Shown piece by piece: positions 13,013-25,520 of a stretch of DNA of 64,000 nt. The stretch is from NCBI RefSeq assembly GCF_001625215.2, contig NC_030385.2:3961135-4025134 (forward strand), in the 5' to 3' direction. The DNA is from Daucus carota subsp. sativus (Eukaryota; Streptophyta; Magnoliopsida; Apiales; Apiaceae). The position numbers were made by a program, and so were the translations under genes. The number at the start of each line of letters is the position of its first letter. Position 1 is the stretch's first letter. Under the pieces are notes generated by a model. It did no database searches and was not told the origin of the DNA. It saw nothing but the letters and a program-made list of their open reading frames with translations.

Positions 13013-13427
13013 TTGTGGTGTTGTACTTAGACGTTCGGCAGGTAAGAACAGAGCAATTTTGATGCAATTTATAGCTACCTCTTCCCAGTTGGGCGATAAA
13101 GCTGCATGTACGTCATAGTTTGAAATATTTGATTTATGAAGAGTAAAATTTGTTATTGTTTTAAATTGTACATCGAAAATCTATTTCACCTTATTAAGAG
13201 AAGCAAATTAGTATGAATGATATGTCAATGATCAAGTAAAATTGTATTAAATTAATTCCGCCCTGATCAATAATCATTGAGATTGAACACGGAGACCAAA
13301 GAAGGTATAAAAAATAAGTAAAATTAGATGAAAATTGGGTAAAGTGGTGTGACCCTTTTATTTTTAATAATATATTTGAGATGGTGGAGGAAAGTAGTGT
13401 GTGTAATTTTTATTATGAGTTTGTCTA

Positions 13428-13596
13428 GTGTGTGCCCATGGGCACATGCTAAGCACGAAAACTCATAAATTTGGTGTGTTTTCATTGGTGTGGTTGGTGT
13501 AAATGCAAGGGGCATCATTATTAAAGAAGTGTAAGCCAATCAAAACATAGAAAAACTATCAAATTTTATGCTTATTGTGAGCCCATGGGCACACAC
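13428..13596. mobile_element. Short MITE with TGTGCCCATGGGCAC ends
   Basis: The left end GTGTGTGCCCATGGGCAC is matched in inverted orientation by GCCCATGGGCACACAC on the right. The bases TA flank both sides (13426-13427 and 13597-13598). The 169-bp element has no coding capacity. The superfamily is uncertain because a TA duplication is short evidence. Confidence 0.6.
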
Positions 13597-13764
13597 TAGA
13601 AAAACCGTTTTATTATTATAGAATGGAGATAGTGGAACAAAGTAGCAGGTGTAATAGTGTTTTATATTATAAAAAGTCACTATTTTGGAAATGTATAGAA
13701 ATGATGGGACATTCAAAAAGGAAAGTGTATAGAAAATGAGCGGGACGGAGGGAGCATTATATTT

Positions 13765-14321
13765 GGGTTTTATATCAAACTCGTCACCCATTAGGTCAAA
13801 ATATTTCACTTTACCTGCCCATCTCACCGAGAACTCATTTATGCCACTGTAAATCAAATATATATCATTTTATCCACATCACTATTCATACATCTTTACT
13901 TAATCATTTGTTAAAAATTAACCGTTTACTTTTTTACTACGAAACCACTTCGAGTACCTTCATAATAGTCTCTAGTATTTATCAAAATAATTTGAGAATT
14001 TATAAAGCAACATAGCAAGGGTGATCACATAAATATATATTTTTAACTATATACTTTTTAACTACATAGCTATGTTGCTTTGAGAATTCCCAAATTATTT
14101 TGATAAATACTAGAGAGAATTATGAAAGCACTCGAAGTGGTTTCGTAGTAAAAAGTTAAACGGTTAATTTTTGATAAATGATTAAGTAAAGAGGTATGAA
14201 TAACGAGGTGGATAAAATGATATATATTTGGTTAACAGTGGCCTAAATAAGTCCCCGACGAGATGGGTGGGTCAAGTGAGATATTTTGACGTAATGAGTG
14301 GCCAGTTTGATATAAAACCCC
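13765..14321. mobile_element. Mutator-like foldback element, 557 bp
   Basis: Almost the whole element is one inverted repeat: the left arm (13765 to about 14030) pairs with the right arm (about 14070-14321). Flanking it is a perfect 9-bp duplication, ATTATATTT, at 13756-13764 and 14322-14330. Nine-base duplications with long inverted arms are typical of MULE-derived MITEs. It has no open frame. Confidence 0.88.
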
Positions 14322-14965
14322 ATTATATTTTGAGAGTTATCACGCACTCGGTATATATAGATTAAATTTTGAACTTAACTTCTAAAATTAATATAATAAA
14401 AAGAGATCTTAAGCTTCTTTTAAAATATTCGATATGGATTAGATTTTGAACCTAGTTTTAAAATGTAAATAGTAAATTTTAAAGAAAAGAAAATATACTA
14501 TAGTAAAGAGAGATGTTAAGCTCAGTTAAAAATATACGATTTTAGTTGAAACAAATTTTGATATTATTTAGACAAAATTCATGTTTTCAGATTATTAAAA
14601 TAGAGTTAGGTTATGCAGAGTCCACATTTAAGTTAAAGTACTGGAATATCGGTCATAATCTTTTTAGTTTGATCATAAATAATATATATATATTTTTTCG
14701 GAAAGCGGAAAATATATTAATATCAAATCCATACAGCGACCTTTACATGCCAAAGGTCCTGACCAAAAGAGGATCCAAATCACAAGCTTAAAATAGGACA
14801 TATCCGAAGATATGAACAGAGGTGAGATTAACCATAATCAACCACTTAAAACCCTAAAATACTAATAATACTTAATAAAACTTAAAATTAGAAAACAAAG
14901 GAAACAAACAGATAGCTATGGTGAACCCTAGCTGTTACCGTTCCTCTGCCTCTCCAGCTTCCGTC

Positions 14966-15718
14966 TTACTGGCGCCTCTCTCCCGGACCACCAGCTCCAG
15001 CAACCAACCCGCTTGCATCTTCCACATCCTCATCCGAGATCTCAATCGCCTGGGCTCCATCGTCTTCCTCCATCTCTTCTCTCCCACAGCCAATCCTCGT
15101 ACTCATCCTCAGAGAGGGCTTCGAACTCACCCTTGCTAGTACCCAGACCCATATCCAACATCCAGAGCTCCTTAACCTCGCCAAATAGCCTCCTGAACTC
15201 ACCCTTGCTAGTACCCAGACCCATATCCAACATCCAGAGCTCCTTAACCTCGCCAAATAGCCTCCTGATAACAACCAACCTGAGACATTGCCAGGAGCCT
15301 ACCTCAGCCAAATAGCGAGCCAGTGCATTCTGGCTGCTGTCGATTGGCCTGACCACCAGAGTGAGGTTAGGGTCTTCCTTCCTCTGATTCAGCTGTTGGA
15401 TCACATTAGCATGGTTGGGGTCGTGGAACCACTTATACTCGTCCCACTCCTTAATGGCCTCCCAGTTGTCAGATTCCAGCTCCACACATTCTTCATTCTC
15501 CAGAAACACTCCCGTAAGGCCAACCAACAAAGCCCACAACTCATTTGCACGCCTAGTCTGATTACGGATCGTACCAGAGTACATCCTGATGATTGTACCC
15601 TTGCGATCACGGTGCCTATGCCAGAGTCATTTCCGTTAGGCAAGCGGTTGTCAAGGGTGAATGCATGCACATTCACCTTGACAAACCCTTTCGCCGAAAA
15701 AGTCCAGTACTTCACCAT
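14966..15718 (-). pseudogene. Broken RNase H-like (RVT_3) gene with 72-bp tandem duplication
   Basis: Reading starts at an ATG at 15718 and shows an RNase H-like fold: KVNVHAFTLDNRLPNG, GIGTVI, NELWALLVGL, then VELESDNWEAIKEWD. The expected first catalytic Asp in the VNVD position is His. Near 15605-15600, just after GIGTVI, the frame shifts and the rest of the domain continues in another frame. That frame holds two tandem copies of a 24-residue unit starting RRLFGEVKELWMLD, encoded by a 72-bp direct duplication (about 15124-15267). A further shift near 15060-15090 is suggested because an acidic tail (EEMEEDDGAQAIEISDEDVE) continues in a third frame to a stop at 14966. The region is less AT-rich than its surroundings. 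It may be a retroelement-derived or domesticated RNase H copy, now decayed. Confidence 0.65.
15124..15267. repeat. Perfect 72-bp tandem duplication
   Basis: Two adjacent 72-base copies, each running through CTAGTACCCAGACCCATATC and ending in AGCCTCCTGAACTC or its end variant, lie inside the RNase H-like pseudogene. The unit is a multiple of three, so it adds 24 residues without changing frame. Confidence 0.9.
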
Positions 15719-16327
15719 GATGAAAACAAAATACAAAGAAGGAGAGAAATAAGCTGTATGTGAGATATGAGAGAACTGTTGGGGAGGATCTGAATAAATA
15801 GCTGGAGAGATAGGCTGGGAGTCCTTTGAGTTTCTCAGAGTAATTATGCATTGCAGTATCCCAGGCCATTGCATGCTATATTGCCGGATGCAAATCCAGC
15901 ATTTAGATTTCCAAGCCTGTCTTTTGAGCTAGCGCACGCCATCCTATTGTTTTATCCAAAATTTATATATAATTTATCATTTACAAGTAATCTTGAATAC
16001 AGTTATCAATCAATCATTAACATCTTTCAACTTTTAAATTATTGTGTCATGCGATTTATAAAAATTATTATTTTACCTTTTATTACAAAGATTATGTTGC
16101 AAAAGATAATATGTAGGTTGTCGAATCTAACAAACAAAATAGAATAAAAAATTAAAATTAAAATGATTGAATAATATTTTATTCAATCTTAAACTCCAAT
16201 ACTCTAATATTTTGTGAACCGACTTGAATATATTTTTTTCAACTTTTTCTTAAGTTATTCTAACGTTTTGGGAATATAATGGAAGTTGCGGGTCCCACTT
16301 TTCCTGAATTATTCCCTCCGCCTCTTA

Positions 16328-17385
16328 GAGCATCTCCAACTATGAAGACCCTTAGTCAAAAGTCGAGTTGGCATACCAAAAATAAAAAATATAACCAATC
16401 TCCTCAAAAATTCACATGCCTACCATGAATGACTAAATTTGTCGAACCTTTACAGACATGCAAGAAATCTGTAGGGAGATTACATATCATTTATTATCAT
16501 ATTAAACTGATATATTTTATTTATAACAATATAAATATTAATAACATACTATTTATAAATTATAGCCAACCAATATAACCACTATCATCGAATCAAAATG
16601 TCTTAGAGCATCTCCAATGGAGTTGGCTATAATCATTGGCTAAATCGGACATGTAAAACATTAGAGCATCTCTAACGGCGTTGGCTATAATGGTTGGCTA
16701 AATTAGACCTGTAAACATTATGTAAAATTTGCTAAACCTGTAAGACATTTTGCTTTGATGATATTGGCTATATTGGTTGGCTATAATTTAAAAATAGTAT
16801 GTTATTAATATTTTGAATTGTTAAAAATAGAATATATCACTTTAATATGGTAATAAGTGATGTGTAATCTTTCTACATAATCTTACAGAAATGTAGCGGA
16901 TCAACAAATATAACCATCAATAGGAGGTTGGTTATAATTATAGATAACATGTGGGGATGGTTGGAGCGCGAATTTTTGAAGGCATTAGCTATAATTTTTA
17001 TTTTTGGTATGACAACTGAGATTTTAGCTAAGGGGTCTTCATGGTTGGAGATGCTCTTATGTAAAATTTGTTGAACCTGTAAGACATTGTGTTTCAATGA
17101 TATTGGCTATAATTTAAAAATAGTATATATTGATATTTTAGATTGTTAAAATAGAATATATCAGTGCAATATGGTAATAAATAATGTGTAATCTTCAAAC
17201 AGATTTTCTTACAGGCCTGCAGGGGTTCGACAAATATAGTCATCCATAAGAGATTTGGTATAATTATAGAAAACAGATGAGTATGGTTGGAGTGCGCTTT
17301 TTTCAGAAGGTTGGCTATATATTTTATTTTTGGTATGACAACTCAAATTTTAGCTAAAGGTTTTTTGTGGTTGGAGATGCTCTTA
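16328..17385. mobile_element. Nested cluster of Tourist-type (PIF/Harbinger) MITEs
   Basis: Copies of the terminus GAGCATCTCCAAC or variants start at 16328, 16606 and 16664, each preceded by TTA. Matching inverted ends (GGTTGGAGATGCTC followed by TTA) finish at 17056 and 17382. The 3-bp TTA duplication and this terminus are typical of plant Tourist MITEs. Internal blocks such as GTTGGCTATAAT recur several times, so at least two elements are nested or side by side. No transposase is present. Confidence 0.8.
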
Positions 17386-18484
17386 CAGGTTGAACAAATT
17401 TACATAAGGTCTCACAGGTCCAATTTGGCCAACAATTATAGCCAATTCTAGGATATGCTTTTAATACTTTTCCTATTTACTTTTATCACATTTGTCAACA
17501 CACTTTTATGATGGTTAATATTTTTAATTTCGTATTAATATTAAATATGAAAACTTTACAATATTAAGTCACTCATAAACACAAATCAAATAAGATCACT
17601 CATGATCATATTTAGTCTTACAAATGAGACGTAAATTAGTAATTTATTTCATGTTATAAACATTATACAGACGGAGAGAGTAGATAAGATTTTGGTAAGA
17701 CAAGCGTACAAAATGCAAAATAAACCGGTATGTCGTAATAATAACTGCAACAATCAACGAGGATTCTGTCCAGAAAGTGATATTTCCAGGACAAGTTTTC
17801 TTTCTCAACAACAACGACACCGTTTTGTTCCCTGTACATTCCCGCAAACATTAATGGGAGCCTGTATGTATCAAATATCAATCACTCCCATTACTTATCC
17901 AGGGTCCAGCGGAGCGTTATTAAACGGAACTGTTCACCAAACTTGTTCAAAAACAAAGAAAAACAAGGCACCACATTTAAATTTATCTCCAGCGAGACAG
18001 AGAGAGATTCCACGGAGAGAGATGTGTCCAATTCAATATACAAGACTTGAGCTACCTATATTTCTTCAAAATTGGCCTCGAATTAAAATTTTATTTTATG
18101 TAATTAATTTTTAGTAAGCCTTTTTTGCTAACTTTGTTTCTTTTTCATTTCTTTCTCCACACCTTTTCATACAGCATTTATCTCGAGGTGGGGTCTCTCT
18201 GGATTTTACGAGGATGCAATAACATTAAAACCCCACTTGATTTTGCTTCTCCAACGTTGTCTGTGAGGTTCTCTCTTCTTGCCATTCTCTTCTGGTACTA
18301 GTTTACATTCATTTTGCATACTTTGTCTCACATACACACAAAGAGGCACTTCATTTTTGGGCTCTCATTGTAATAACTGGTGGATTTGTGATCTGTTTTT
18401 TGTTGCAGATTTTGGTTCTTAAAGTCCTGAGAGATTTTTAATTTAGGGTTTATAATTTATATATAGCTGTGAAATTGCTGTGAA

Positions 18485-18524
<40 letters not shown>
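17386..18524. other. Upstream region and 5' leader of the NAT6-like gene
   Basis: A Stowaway-like end (GACGGAGAGAGTA) lies at about 17671-17683. From about 18120 the sequence becomes pyrimidine-rich and looks like promoter and leader. A leader intron with acceptor TGTTGCAG ending at 18408 is likely, with a possible donor near 18296. A long frame at 17692-18114 has no recognisable protein features and I do not call it a gene. Confidence 0.5.
18489..18524. repeat. (AG)n microsatellite just before the NAT6 start codon
   Basis: A run of about 18 AG units ends immediately at the ATG at 18525, so it is the last part of the 5' untranslated leader. Confidence 0.95.
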
Positions 18525-18530
<6 letters not shown>

Positions 18531-21500
18531 GGAGGTGGAGCAGGACCAGCAAAAGCAGATGAGCCAGGACCTCATCCCCCGAAAGATCAGCTGCCCAATG
18601 TGTCTTACTGCATTACTAGCCCTCCACCTTGGCGTGCGTAAATCCTTATATTAATCCTTATATCAATCAAATTCTTGTTTATGCACTTGAATACTTTTGT
18701 TTCAACTGCATTTTGTGTTTGGTTGGATTCTTACTGCACTTGATTTTTTTGTTTTGTTTTAGTATGCTTGATTTTAGTTGGAAATTAGCTGTGTTAGTTT
18801 GGTGATTTGATATGTGTATCTGGGTTTGACTATAATATTTGGGTTCCTTTTGTTGATTGCTATGATTTCTGGTCCGTATGGAATGCATTGACTAGTTATC
18901 TAAAACGATTAGGGAATTTTGTTTGAAATTTCTACGGAGAGAGAATAGAAGATAAAACCCAAGTTCGGAACATTTTTTGGGGCTGAAAGAATGGAGTGCA
19001 CAGTGAGGATTGGGGACTTTATGAGAAGGGAAACTGTATATCTGATAGAAAGAGAGAAGTTTCAGTTCAGTTTGCAATGTGAGGGTCTCGTGAACAGGGG
19101 AAAGATATGAAAATTTGATAAGCTCTTTGTTAATAACCAAATTAATTTAATTTGTCTTGAAGAGAATCCAGGAAACATTTTGTAAAACAAAAGGGTATAT
19201 ATGTATTTTTATATACAAAGTTGGGGCCTAGTGTTCTTACCAATTTACTCAGCTAAATATCGTTGTTAATTGCATACGGTTTCTTGAAGTTTTTCTGTAC
19301 ATCAATGGAGAAGTCCTAGGTGATCTAGTATTAGTCTGTTTTCCTTATACAAGGTTCTACTTTGGTCTCATTACTGGTGTTCTATGTGTTTATGTCCTGG
19401 CGAATGTTGCGCAAGGAGGTCCATGCATGTTCCTTATATAACAACACAGGTCACCGTGCTTAATAATACCTTTATAATTTGCAAGGTTATGCTGTTAGCT
19501 ATGAACCACTTTTGATTAAGTATCTTGGAAGTCATTCTTTTTAGGGGCCTTACTATTCACAGTAAATCTGCTCTAACTATCTTTACTGCATTATTGGGAA
19601 TTGGGATATAAAAAGCTGATAACATTATTGAATTCTTGTGATGCAGCTGAGGCTATCCTATTAGGCTTCCAACATTTCATTGTAATGCTTGGTACAACAG
19701 TTATCATACCCACGGCTCTTGTTCCTCAAATGGGAGGAGGAAATGTTAGTCATAGGAATAAATCATATGCTTGATTTTTTCATTTATCGTTGTTTGTCTA
19801 GTCACAGTGTGCAGAACTCTTCCTGATGATATATTCCACTTGTAATAGGAGGAGAAAGCGAAAGTGGTTCAAACCTTACTATTTGTTGCTGGACTAAACA
19901 CTTTGCTGCAAACTTTGTTCGGAAGTAGATTACCTGCTGTTATTGGAGGATCATACACCTTTGTTGCTCCCACAATATCTATTATCCTCTCTAATCGATG
20001 GAATGACCAGGATCCTGTGGAGGTTAGTGAATGTTATCTGTATTCCTCATGATGTTCGCGAATAATTAATGCAGTGTCTGAACTTTTTTCCTTTATAGAT
20101 TAAGTCAGGGAAGTTTTCTTTCCTTCAACGTACTGATAATATGTATCTAACTAGTTCCGCTGTTATATATGCAGCCATATTTTTTCATATTTCTGTTGCT
20201 ATTATAAATATTATAAGTTAATTTTTCATGCAAAATAATGTGTTATTATTGTTAAATACTTGGAATATGATTGTCTTAATGTTTGCTCAGAAATTCAAGA
20301 AGATAATGCGGGCAATCCAGGGAGCACTTATTGTTGCCTCAACTCTTCAGATAGTCCTAGGTTTCAGTGGCCTGTGGCGTAACATTACCAGGTGACTGCA
20401 ATTATTGGTATGCTTATAAGAGCATTATGTTTAGTCCTGTATGCTTTACAAAATTGTCTGTAATGTTTAACATATGACCTCCAGTTTTAATTTGAGGCAG
20501 CTTAACCCTGAATGTAGAATCACCTACCGCTGTTGCTTCCAATTGATACTAATCTCTTGATGCATTTCAGGCTTTTAAGTCCTCTATCTGCGGTTCCGTT
20601 GGTTGTTCTTGCTGGCTTTGGGCTCTATGAGTTTGGTTTTCCTGGTGTAAGTATAGATTTCTCATACAGTCATACTCGACATGAAATAATTTGGTAGTCT
20701 CTCCCCCCGTATGAGTTTTTTATGCTCTCTCTTTCTCTCCCTCCCTCCCTCCCTCCCTCCCTCCTCAACATGAAAAAATTTGGTAGCATCTCCACCCCTC
20801 TGAGTTCTATATGCTCTCTCTCTCTCTCTCTCTCCCCCTCCCTCCCTCCCTCCCTCCCTCTTTGAGTTTTATATGCCCCCCCCCCCCTCCCTCCCTCCCT
20901 CTTTGTGTTTGATATGCTTACTTGTTTCCCGTCTTGTGCCAGTAGTGATCTGAACTTTGCACTTGTGAATCAGGTTGCCAAGTGTGTTGAAATTGGATTG
21001 CCGCACCTTATCATTTTACTACTTTTCTCTCAGGTGATTTCCCCTCACGAGTCATGACATAACATGATTATTTATACTTCTCCCTTAGATTGTAGTCATT
21101 TCAAGACAATTATTGTTTTACCTGTTTTGAGAATCATCCTAGATACTAACTGGCCACACCCCTGTTTTTTTGTTGCTAATTTGCAGTATTTGTCCCATAT
21201 TATACGGCCCGGGAAAAATATCTTTGATCGTTTTGCTGTTTTATTTTCGGTGGTGATTGTGTGGTTCTATGCTTACATACTTACAGTGAGCGGAGCCTAT
21301 AAAAATAAGCCACCCACTACACAGACTAGCTGTCGTACAGACCGTGCAGGACTTATCAGTGGTGCACCATGGTAAGGGCAATCCTTAACGAATTATCTGA
21401 TCAGTTCTCCTTCATTATGTGCACATGCTATTATTACTTCGTACATAGTGGAATATTTGTAATGAGTTGTGTTATATACATGGATTTACCTAGTAACATT

Positions 21501-23678
21501 TAGAATAAACTAAATCATATTATTAGTGTTACATTGTTTAACTGATCATATGAACACATGTCGATTATATATATAAATATGAAAAATAAGTCACTAAAAT
21601 TCAGGGATCAAACTGATCCCAGTTTACACTGCGAAACTCGGAGATTTTTTTTTTTTTTTTGATATGAAACTGTATGTTTTATACTTACTACTGCATGATG
21701 GCATGGGTAAGTGGAATCCTTATTATTTTTTGGACTTTTTTCATCTGCAGGATCAGCTTTCCGCATCCATTTCAATGGGGAACGCCATCATTTAATGCGG
21801 GTGAAGCCTTTGCCATGATGATGGCTTCATTTGTTGCACTTGTGGAGGTCAGCTTTTCTTCCTTCTTTTTTTTTATGCTGATGTTTCAGCGCTATTGGAT
21901 TAAAAACTCGTAATCTATAAGTATGTATAAAGAAAATCTCTGTCTACTTGTTTTTAGCAGGCTCATACTAAACTTAGAAGAAATATGATAATGGGCAGTT
22001 TCTTAAGTTCCGAATAATCATTGTCGTTTTACATTAATTCTCTATGTAGTGATCTGTTTCTGCTTCTAACATTCTACTGGTACTTGCAGTCTACTGGTGG
22101 CTTTATTGCGGTGTCAAGATATGCTAGTGCAACTCCCTTGCCACCTTCGATTCTCGGACGTGGTGTAGGCTGGCAGGTAGCTCACTCCCGTAACTCGTAC
22201 ATATACTCCCTTTCTTATAACAATGATCCTCACTCCTCAGCCATATTAACATTGTTTTAGTCTGTGGAGCAGCATAGGATAACATAGTTCCGAAGCATTT
22301 GAACCTATGTACATACAACTATATACCACACTGCACTGAATATGCATTTATTTCTTAACATAATACCCTCCATTAATGGCACCTAAATATTTGGTTGAAA
22401 GTTGGTGATTTACGATTTTGTTTGGTATTTCTTGTTTTCTAAGCCAGATGAGGGTACTATCGTTTTCTTGTGGACAGACTGAATATAATATGCACAAGCA
22501 GACATAAAGTATATGCTACTTGGTGATAGTTAGCATAATATGAATAAAATTAGTAAAAATGCAGAGATGACTGAGTTAATTGTTTATATATTTTCAGGGA
22601 ATTGCTATCCTGTTGTCTGGGTTATTTGGAACTGTGAATGGATCCTCGGTTTCCATGTAAGAGAAACCAGTTTTTGTTTGAATAAAGAAAGATTCTGGAT
22701 AAATTTATGCACATATATATCTGGAATCTTTTCTATGCCAATAGTGTTGTTATATAACCTTTTATGCAATGATTGATTGTGCTCATTCTTCTAATTGACC
22801 CTACTAATGTTTACTGTGCAGTGAAAATGCTGGCCTTTTGGCATTAACTCGCGTAGGAAGTAGACGAGTCATACAGATATCTGCTGGCTTTATGATCTTC
22901 TTTTCTGTATTAGGTATTTAATATATTTTGTTTTAATGCTTGAACTACATGGTCTTCTTTTTGTGTGTATCTTCCGACATTCTTAACTATATTTACAAAA
23001 TTCCATCTGCAGGAAAATTTGGAGCTGTGTTCGCCTCTATTCCAACACCGATATTTGCTGCATTGTACTGCCTATTCTTTGCTTATGTCGGTATGTTTGA
23101 ACAAAGTGAATAGCGGACGACCTTTGAGATTGACATTATTGGTCTTATTATTCTGCACAAACATCACATTTTCACTTGCTGTTATTTTCTGTGTAGGCGC
23201 TGCTGGTTTAAGTTTCCTCCAGTTCTGCAACCTAAACAGCTTCCGCACAAAATTCATACTTGGATTCTCAGTTTTTATGGGCTTCTCTGTTCCCCAATAC
23301 TTCAATGAGTACACTGCAATAAAAGGTTTTGGCCCCGTCCATACGTCTGCAAGATGGGTAGGCCCAAGTTTACTTTGAATTCTGATAGTCGTGTGGTTTG
23401 AGATTTGTATTGAATTATAGAGTTACTGATTCTAATAATCCCTTCATTTTTCCTTGCAGTTCAATGACATTGTGAATGTCCCTTTCTCATCAGAAGCCTT
23501 TGTTGCTGGGATTTTAGCAGTTTTCCTGGACAGCACATTGCATAAGAAGGATAGTCAAATCAGGAAAGATAGAGGCAAACATTGGTGGGACAAGTTTCGA
23601 TCTTTCAAGACCGACTCGAGAAGCGAGGAATTCTATGCGTTGCCCTTCAATCTCAACAAACATTTCCCTTCTGTGTGA
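18525..23678 (+). CDS. NAT6: Nucleobase-ascorbate transporter, NAT6-like
   Basis: Fourteen coding exons keep phase: 18525-18633, 19647-19744, 19849-20022, 20291-20391, 20571-20646, 20974-21033, 21187-21371, 21751-21847, 22090-22176, 22598-22656, 22822-22913, 23013-23090, 23197-23357 and 23460-23678. The product is 531 residues, essentially the length of Arabidopsis NAT6. The N-terminus (GPHPPKDQLPNVSYCITSPP) and C-terminus (EEFYALPFNLNKHFPSV) are those of plant NATs. The substrate-defining elements are present: the QH pair in TM1 (GFQHFIVMLG, about 45-46) and the NAT signature ENAGLLALTR (about 350-359). The family consists of multi-pass permeases for uracil, xanthine and related bases, and plant NAT6 is expected at the plasma membrane. 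All splice junctions are GT-AG. No defect is seen. Confidence 0.96.
20730..20900. repeat. CT/CCCT-rich microsatellites in NAT6 intron 5
   Basis: Several adjoining runs of CCCT, CT and C occur, interrupted by a partly repeated sentence of about 70 bases (GAGTTTTATATGC-like). This suggests local slippage and duplication inside the intron 20647-20973. Confidence 0.85.
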
Positions 23679-24430
23679 TAAACACAAACAGGTTTCGATC
23701 TTCTATATGTATCTAATATCTCAAAGTAGCATCAATAGTCATAAATTTGATAGCAATCCGGTCAGTGCAATCTATTAGCATTTTTGTTGGCGGAAACTTT
23801 TGGTGAATTACATAGCTCTGCAGGAGCAAGAAGCATGCTTGCTGCTTTTGGCCCATTTTTAAAATTGTTACCGTCAGCTAAATAGAGAATTGATCAAGAA
23901 CAGCAACAATACTGCATTCCTTAAATGGATGAAAGAATAATTATGATGGGATGAAACTTGTGCATTTCATACGGTTTGGCTTATCTTATATGTAGCTTGT
24001 AATTCATAAAAATGTATGTACTTTTTAACTTATAAGCAGAAACAAACGCTCAACTTATTTATGATCCGTGCAGGTCTAGACATGCTCTGTCCCCTATTTC
24101 ATAGCTTTTTTCATCTCTAAATCCTACTCACCTCACCCACCACTGAATGAGCACGACATATCGAATCAAAAGAGTCCTTGCACCTCTAGCTTTTCTTATC
24201 TATTCGTACCAGTGAAAGTTAGCAATCATCTTGAAATTGTTGGTGTCGAAATAACCTCATTTATACAGTGTGTATACCTCAATCAATAGAATCATACTTG
24301 TTTAAATAGGGTTAAAAGACAATGCTCTACTAGAACCCCACTAATTTCACATAAAAATTACTGCGTATCTTTCTTTCTTTTACAATTTATTATATTACTT
24401 GACACATTTTTCAAATGCATATAAAATATA

Positions 24431-24676
24431 GGGGGCGTTTGGCTAAGGCTTAAATGTCGGCTTCTGGGTTTATAAGTTAGAAGCACTTTTTCGTACCGTT
24501 CGGTAAACAGTCAAGAATCACTTATAAAAAATTGATAATACTAGCTTTTGTTTCATGACTTCTACTTTTTTCTCAAACACTTTAATCACTTATAAGTCTT
24601 AACTTGCTTATAACTTCTACTTCACTTCTTTACTTTAAGCAAGAAGCACTTATTTTAAACTCACCCAAACAGCCCC
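24431..24676. mobile_element. MITE with GGGGCGTTTGG / CCAAACAGCCCC ends
   Basis: The left end GGGGGCGTTTGGCTAAG is matched in inverted orientation by CACCCAAACAGCCCC at the right. Inside are repeated AAGCACTTATT and AACTTCTACTT motifs. No clear target duplication longer than ATA could be read. A related decayed copy lies at about 25605-25835. Confidence 0.6.
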
Positions 24677-25133
24677 ATAATTTCATAACTTATTTTAAAT
24701 ATTTTTCTCTCTCCCTCCCTCCCTTCTCCCCAGTCTCTCCCTCCCCCATCTCTCACAGAACTGCAGTGAACTTTACAGGCTCTCCCTTATATGGAGAATA
24801 TTATATGGTAGGTTATAGAATTATTGGGCAAGAAAGATAGAGAAAGTGAGAAAGTCACAGGGACTGAAAGGTGAGAAGAATATATGGTGCAGATTCCAGA
24901 CAACAATAAGGAGCTTCTTCTGTCTTTATTTGAGGACAGAAAAACCAAACATATCATTCCTTCCCCCCACTTTATGTCTCCTCTTTCTAGCTTTGAAATG
25001 AAACCACTTCCTCCTCAATTGTTTAATTATTTTTTCACTTGATTATTCTTCATTTCCCAATTTTAACCACCAATGAATCATTTGTGTTTAGAAGCATGCA
25101 TCAAATCTTTGACGATGCATCGCTTCATTTTAA

Positions 25134-25520
25134 GAGCAAGTCCAATGCTAGATGCTATATATCTATTGCTATTGCTATAATATAGCATTAAAAAGTGTTT
25201 TTTGGTGTTAAAATAGAACTTGCACTCCAATGCTAAATTCTATAACTAGTTTCAAATTTAACCAAATTATTAACTTTTACCTAACTTTTATATAGAACCA
25301 ACTCATTAACTTTTACCTAACTCATTAACTAGTTTCCAATTTCTAGCTATTGATGATGTGGCAACATGGATGGATCCATCCTTGGTTTCAAATATAGAAC
25401 CAAGGATGCATCTATGCATGGATGCATCCAAATATAGCACCCCTTTGGAGTTGAGTTTTTTTACTTTTGATGCTATAATATAGCAATAGAACCAAGTATA
25501 GCATTGCATTGGAGTTGCTC
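25134..25520. mobile_element. Tourist-like MITE, 387 bp, with TAA duplication
   Basis: Inverted ends GAGCAAGTCCAATGCTA and TTGCATTGGAGTTGCTC are flanked on both sides by TAA (25131-25133 and 25521-25523). The core is AT-rich with TATAGCA motifs at both ends. This is a PIF/Harbinger-type non-autonomous element. Confidence 0.8.

Noticed and set aside
17692-18114. A 140-codon frame upstream of NAT6
   Set aside because: No domain, odd composition, overlaps a Stowaway remnant and the likely NAT6 promoter; no splice signals.
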